A stretch of 52,196 bases of DNA from an uncultured Eubacteriales bacterium. GTDB taxonomy: Bacteria > Bacillota > Clostridia > Christensenellales > Aristaeellaceae. How positions within the stretch are numbered: position 1 is the stretch's first letter; each line of letters starts with the position of its first letter. Below the pieces are notes generated by a model that was not told where the DNA came from, searched no databases, and saw only the letters and a list, made by a program, of their open reading frames with translations. Where the stretch lies: positions 1-52,196 of the forward strand of contig ONHI01000014.1 in NCBI GenBank assembly GCA_900317565.1, written 5' to 3'. Position numbers and translations under genes: made by a program. Below are positions 48,885 through 52,196 of this stretch, piece after piece.

Positions 48885-49295
48885 TCAGTCCTTCTTCAAT
48901 TTGTAATTCCGCCGCACGAATTCCAGATCCGCCCCGGCGAAGTCGTAGCCCACCAATTCCTCCGGGTCCGCCCACGCGACGGCGTTGCAATCCAGCGTCT
49001 TCGGCGCTCCGGAGGCGATGCGGCATCCGTAGAACAGCAGCAGCACGTCCCGGTCGGGATACCGGTAAAAGACGGCGTCGCGCACGCGGCCGACCTCCAC
49101 GCCGATGTCCAGCTCCTCTCGTAGCTCCCGGGCCAGGGCCTGTTCAGGGCTCTCTCCCGGCTCGATCTTGCCGCCGGGGAACTCCCACTTCAGGCCGTTG
49201 TGCACCCCGGGCCGCCTCTGGCAGAGCATGATCCTTCCGTCCCGCTCCACCACTGCGGCCACCACCAGCAGCCGCGCCATGTTCCCTTGGCTCAA
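48885..49295 (-). CDS. NUDIX hydrolase, MutT-like
   Basis: About 130-136 residues. A complete NUDIX box: GGKIEPGESPEQALARELRE followed by ELDI, preceded by CQRRPGVHNGLKWEFP, the pattern of 8-oxo-dGTP diphosphatases (mutT). It would clean the nucleotide pool of oxidised dGTP. Start is uncertain: a TTG at 49295 has AGAGG seven bases upstream, whereas the ATG at 49280 has AAGGGA only two bases away. Confidence 0.9.
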   Translation of the reverse strand: MSQGNMARLLVVAAVVERDGRIMLCQRRPGVHNGLKWEFPGGKIEPGESPEQALARELREELDIGVEVGRVRDAVFYRYPDRDVLLLFYGCRIASGAPKTLDCNAVAWADPEELVGYDFAGADLEFVRRNYKLKKD

Positions 49296-49360
49296 ACTTC
49301 CGCCTCTCGATCTATCGCCTTCCCGATCGCCCGCTGCCGGAGTATGGGGGCGGGCGGCGA

Positions 49361-49410
49361 CCTCATCCGTCAGCCCTGCGGGCTGCCACCTTCCCCATAG
49401 GGGAAGGCTG
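49361..49410 (-). repeat. Type A palindromic repeat, inverted orientation
   Basis: On the minus strand GCCTTCCCCTATGGGGAAGG, then AGCCCGCAGGGCT and ACGGATGAGG. This is the only single A copy in this window that points the other way. It is followed by a heptamer tract at about 49430-49475. Confidence 0.82.
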
Positions 49411-49476
49411 TGCGCCTCTACAGCAGGTTCTCCTACTCCCTATTCCCTACTCCCTGTTGCCCGTTCCCTGGTCTCA

Positions 49477-49998
49477 TCACTCCACACTCTTGATGTGCCT
49501 TCCATAGCAGTGCAGCACGACCTCCGCGCCGGGGCCGGGCAGCAGCGCCCGCTTGGAGGTGTTGAGGTAGACGATGCGCTCGTCCTCGGTGTCCTCGTTG
49601 GACTCCAGCCCCAGTCGCTTGGACTCCACCGTGCCCACGGGCATGGAGCTCTCCAGCTGGTCGGGGTCCAGCTTGACCCACACGGGCAGCACCATCGCGC
49701 CGTCCTGGAGCTCGGCGGTCCCGGAGATCTCCACGATGGTCCCCCGCACGTCCCGGGAGAGCCCGGCCTCCATGTCCAACAGGAAGCCGCGATAGCGCAT
49801 GTTCGGTATCAGATAGGCCAGCAGCCCGTAGCACGCCGCCACAAACAGCAGCGCCCCGAGCACCATCGCCAGCCACTCGATGCCGGCGCTCAGCGCGTAG
49901 ATATACCCCGCCAGCAGCGCCGCCAGTATCGGCCCCAGCACCAGCCAGTTCTTGCGGATGCGGGCATTGATGACGTTCAGATCCTGTTCCGTGTACAT
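49477..49998 (-). CDS. Two-helix membrane protein, unknown function
   Basis: 173 residues starting MYTEQDLNVINARIRKNWLV; two membrane helices (about 18-38 and 42-64: LVLGPILAALLAGYIYALSA, LAMVLGALLFVAACYGLLAY), then a cytoplasmic beta-rich domain (VRGTIVEISGTAELQDGAMV, VYLNTSKRALLPGPGAEVVL) resembling an OB-like fold. It follows parB immediately: its AAGGAG site lies at the parB stop, so the two are likely cotranscribed. Confidence 0.7.
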   Translation of the reverse strand: MYTEQDLNVINARIRKNWLVLGPILAALLAGYIYALSAGIEWLAMVLGALLFVAACYGLLAYLIPNMRYRGFLLDMEAGLSRDVRGTIVEISGTAELQDGAMVLPVWVKLDPDQLESSMPVGTVESKRLGLESNEDTEDERIVYLNTSKRALLPGPGAEVVLHCYGRHIKSVE

Positions 49999-49999
49999 A

Positions 50000-50893
50000 T
50001 CATTTCTCCTTCGCCATCTCCATGACGTCCCAGATCCGCTGCAGATCGTCGGCATTGTAGTAGAACAGCGTGATCCTGCCGCTCTCGGTGGTGCCGTCCA
50101 GGCGCACGCGGGTGCCGAACAGCTCCCGGGCCATGGTCTCCAGCTCGCCGATCTGGGCATCCCGGGTCTTGCGGGGCAGCGCGGGCTCCTTCACCGGCTG
50201 GGCGCAGATGCGCTCCAGCTGGCGCACGCTCCAGCCCTGCTGCACGGTCAGGTTGGCCAGCTGCACCTGGCGGCGGGGATCCACCGTCACCAGCGCCCGG
50301 GCATGGCCTGCGGACAGCTTGCCCTCGATCAGCAGCTGCCGCACGCTCTCCGGCAGGGTCAACAGCCGCAGCAGGTTCGCCACCGCCGGGCGGCTCTTGC
50401 CCAGGCGCTCGGCCACCTTCTCCTGGGTCAGCCCCGCCTCGTCCATCAGGCGGCGCACACCCATGGCCTCCTCCACCGGGTTCAGGTCGTCGCGCTGCAA
50501 GTTCTCGATCAGCGCGGCCTCCAGCCGGGTCTGCTCGTCCCAATCCCGCACGATGGCCGGGATCTCGGAAAGCTCCGCCAGCCGCGACGCCCGATAGCGC
50601 CGCTCGCCCGCGATGATGGTATAGCGCTCGCCGCTGGGCGACACGATGATGGGCTGCAGCACGCCCACCGCCCGGATGGACGCCGCCAGCTCCTTCAGCG
50701 CCTCCTCGTCAAAGCTGCGCCGGGGCTGCTCCCGGTTCGGGTCCACCAGGTGGATGGGCAGCATCCGTACCACATCCGAGCCCTGCTCCGGCTGCGCCTC
50801 CTGCGGCGCGGGCGCGGCGCTCTCGGCCATCACGTCCTCGCCCAGCAGCGCGCCCAGGCCCCTGCCGAGCCCCCGCTGTATCTTCTTCGCCAT
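50000..50893 (-). CDS. parB: Chromosome partitioning protein ParB (Spo0J)
   Basis: Binds parS sites near the origin and slides as a CTP-dependent clamp to segregate chromosomes. 297 residues: N-terminal RGLGRGLGALLGED, the CTP-binding ERRYRASRLAELSEIPAIV (GERRYRA motif), the helix-turn-helix with LTQEKVAERLGKSRPAVANL and a C-terminal dimerisation region. Start ATG at 50893 after GGAGGA. No parS (TGTTTCACGTGAAACA) was found in the window. Confidence 0.95.
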   Translation of the reverse strand: MAKKIQRGLGRGLGALLGEDVMAESAAPAPQEAQPEQGSDVVRMLPIHLVDPNREQPRRSFDEEALKELAASIRAVGVLQPIIVSPSGERYTIIAGERRYRASRLAELSEIPAIVRDWDEQTRLEAALIENLQRDDLNPVEEAMGVRRLMDEAGLTQEKVAERLGKSRPAVANLLRLLTLPESVRQLLIEGKLSAGHARALVTVDPRRQVQLANLTVQQGWSVRQLERICAQPVKEPALPRKTRDAQIGELETMARELFGTRVRLDGTTESGRITLFYYNADDLQRIWDVMEMAKEK

Positions 50894-50975
50894 GTGTCCT
50901 TCCTCCATCTATACGATCAACGAAAACGGTGTCTTTTCACATCAAGCCCATTCTCCTGCTCCCCGCTCTCCCAAA

Positions 50976-51088
50976 AGCCTTCCCCTTGATACGAAGGGTT
51001 CGAGCGCCCGGAAAACAGTCCAGTGGACTGTTTTTAGCGAGAACGGGCCGGTTAGGCCCCGGAGGCGCGCAGCGCCGGATGAGGTGTC
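50976..51088 (+). repeat. Type A repeat with element E nested in it
   Basis: Left arm GCCTTCCCCTT, then element E (about 50993-51058) with the hairpin GAAAACAGTCC/GGACTGTTTTT, then GGCGCGCAGCGCC and the A ending CGGATGAGGTG. The stem differs from that of the copy at 39414 in several positions but stays paired. It lies between parA and parB, and a heptamer tract follows (51091-51125). Confidence 0.8.
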
Positions 51089-51120
51089 TCCCCTAATGCC
51101 TAATGCCTGTTGCCTAATCC

Positions 51121-51888
51121 CTAATTCCCCTCATTCCTCTCCAGCAGCTCCTTCGCCAGCTCCTGATACGCCTTCGCGCCGTTGCAGCGGGCGTCATACA
51201 GGTGGATCGGCAGCCCATAGCTGGGAGCCTCGCTGAGCCGCACGTTCCTGGGGATCATGGTCTCGAAGGCCTCGTCCCGGAAGTGGCTGCGCACCTCCTG
51301 CACCACCTGGGCGCACAAATTGGTCCGCGCGTCGAACATCGTCAGCAGTATGCCCTCCACGGCCAGCTCGGGGTTCAGCTTTTTGCGCATCAGCTTCACG
51401 GTGTTCACCAGCTGCCCCACGCCCTCCAGCGCGTAGTATTCGCACTGTATCGGGATCAGCACGCTGTCCGCCGCCGTCAGCGCGTTCAGCGTCAACAGGC
51501 TCAGCGACGGCGGGCAATCGATGAATATGTAGTCGTAATCGTCCCGCAGGCCGTCCAGTGCGTCCTTCAGCAGCCGCTCCCGGTTCTCCACGGCCACCAG
51601 CTCGATCTCCGCGCCGGCCAGCTCGATGGCGGTGGGGATCAGGCTCAGCGGCCCGAAGCCGGTGTCCAGCACGGCCTCCCGCGCGGTGGCCTCGCCGATC
51701 AGCACGTCGTAAACGGTGTGCTCCACGCCCTCATTCCTGCCGAGGCCGCTGGTGGCGTTGCCCTGGGGATCGATGTCCACCAGCAGCACCTTTTTGCCCA
51801 GCGCCGCGATGCAGGCGCTCAAATTCACGGCCGTGGTCGTCTTGCCCACGCCGCCCTTCTGGTTTGTAACCGCTATGATCTTGCCCAA
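51121..51888 (-). CDS. parA: Chromosome partitioning ATPase ParA (Soj)
   Basis: 255 residues, Walker-type ATPase partner of ParB. Deviant Walker A QKGGVGKTTTAVNLSA, LVDIDPQGNATSGLG, YDYIFIDCPPSLSLLTLNAL. The start is a TTG at 51888 (GGGATGG upstream); an ATG just upstream is out of frame. A 227-base repeat-containing gap separates it from parB, whereas in most genomes the two nearly touch. Confidence 0.95.
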   Translation of the reverse strand: MGKIIAVTNQKGGVGKTTTAVNLSACIAALGKKVLLVDIDPQGNATSGLGRNEGVEHTVYDVLIGEATAREAVLDTGFGPLSLIPTAIELAGAEIELVAVENRERLLKDALDGLRDDYDYIFIDCPPSLSLLTLNALTAADSVLIPIQCEYYALEGVGQLVNTVKLMRKKLNPELAVEGILLTMFDARTNLCAQVVQEVRSHFRDEAFETMIPRNVRLSEAPSYGLPIHLYDARCNGAKAYQELAKELLERNEGN

Positions 51889-51941
51889 GAAAATCCATCC
51901 CGTCCCGGGTTCCCATAGAAACCCATATTACTCTTTATTCT

Positions 51942-51970
51942 ATTATACGGCATTTCATGCCCGCAGGCAA
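51942..51970 (-). promoter_or_regulatory. Sigma-A promoter of parA
   Basis: On the minus strand TTGCCT (51965-51970), 17-base spacer, TATAAT (51942-51947). Confidence 0.72.
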
Positions 51971-52012
51971 GACGCAATTACGCAAATCCTGTGAGGCGAA
52001 AGTATGACGCCA

Positions 52013-52053
52013 TAAAAAGTCAGGGCCGAAAGCCTCCGCTTTCGGCCCTGACC
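52013..52053 (-). terminator. Terminator of the gene at the right edge
   Basis: Fourteen-base-pair stem (GTCAGGGCCGAAAG with CTTTCGGCCCTGAC), loop of six, then TTTTT on the minus strand. It separates the edge gene from parA. Confidence 0.88.
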
Positions 52054-52061
52054 CGCCGCCG

Positions 52062-52196
52062 CTATGGCAGCTTCCATATGATCTCCCCGCCACCGTCTCC
52101 ACGCGGCGCGAGCCGGATCTCCCGGATCGCCTCGCCGTCGTTGAGCCACTCGTATTCGCTGGCGACGATCCCCTGCGCGTCCTCCACCGGCGTCAG
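52062..52196 (-). CDS. C-terminal end of an unidentified protein (partial)
   Basis: The last 44 residues of a minus-strand gene that begins beyond the window: it reads EDAQGIVASEYEWLNDGEAI...LAPRGDGGGEIIWKLP and stops with TAG. No stop interrupts the frame and a strong terminator follows, so it is likely real. The fragment is too short to identify. Confidence 0.6.
   Translation of the reverse strand: MTPVEDAQGIVASEYEWLNDGEAIREIRLAPRGDGGGEIIWKLP

Noticed and set aside
50894..51120. parS site between parA and parB
   Set aside because: No match to TGTTTCACGTGAAACA; the gap is explained by an A/E compound repeat and a heptamer tract.

Overview
The window reads as a chromosomal segment of a GC-rich low-GC-lineage Gram-positive bacterium, most likely a gut-type Clostridia (Christensenellales-like is my guess, not proven). 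The reasons are near-universal GGAGG ribosome binding sites, many textbook sigma-A promoters with 17-base spacers, a Bacillus/Clostridium-type LexA box before recA, and the gene set (floA/nfeD, LCP protein, parAB, BspA-like repeats, no outer-membrane genes). No rRNA or tRNA gene and no CRISPR array was seen.

Layout. 1-4.5 kb (minus): a galactofuranose-type sugar ABC transporter, ytfQ-ytfR-ytfT-yjfF, cut by the window edge. 4.7-6.2 kb (minus): a membrane sugar-phosphate transferase starting an extracellular polysaccharide. 6.4-7.5 kb (minus): recA with two LexA-like boxes upstream. 7.7-22.6 kb (minus): a complete phage-type head-and-tail cluster in canonical order: sigma-like activator, small and large terminase, portal, scaffold, capsid, connectors, tail tube, tail chaperones, tape measure, distal tail, tail hub. 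A divergent XRE repressor gene lies at 22.8-23.3 kb. No integrase, replication, lysis or baseplate genes are seen, and the cluster runs directly into recA, so a domesticated or gene-transfer-agent-like element is a serious possibility. 23.5-27.2 kb (plus): an AAA+ ATPase of unknown job and an LCP cell-wall ligase. 27.4-30.3 kb (minus): a DUF308/HdeD-like membrane protein and polyphosphate kinase. 30.5-36.6 kb (plus): a broken phosphofructokinase gene, vapBC, a peptidase E remnant, hicAB, a radical SAM protein, an MFS sugar transporter and a glycerophosphodiesterase. 36.6-45.4 kb (minus): pmbA/tldD protease pair, a LytTR response regulator, small membrane proteins, a broken floA, nfeD, and an ABC-2 exporter. 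45.7-48.9 kb: an AT-richer island with a broken BspA-like surface protein and an XRE regulator. 48.9-52.2 kb (minus): NUDIX hydrolase, a membrane protein, parB and parA.

Two things cut across the whole window. First, several families of short palindromic repeats (called A to F here) fill the intergenic gaps. They nest inside one another, recur in the same order in two arrays, and have entered the phage cluster, including an in-frame tandem double copy inside the portal gene. Second, four genes (pfk, peptidase E, floA, BspA-like) each show an internal out-of-frame deletion at one sharp junction, which is either real gene decay or a repeated assembly fault.

The phage-like cluster has an apparent self-contained control circuit: the XRE protein and the sigma-like late activator are transcribed from back-to-back perfect promoters with three related operator-like sites. 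The absence of a clear terminator between the tail genes and recA means structural-gene transcription could read into recA.
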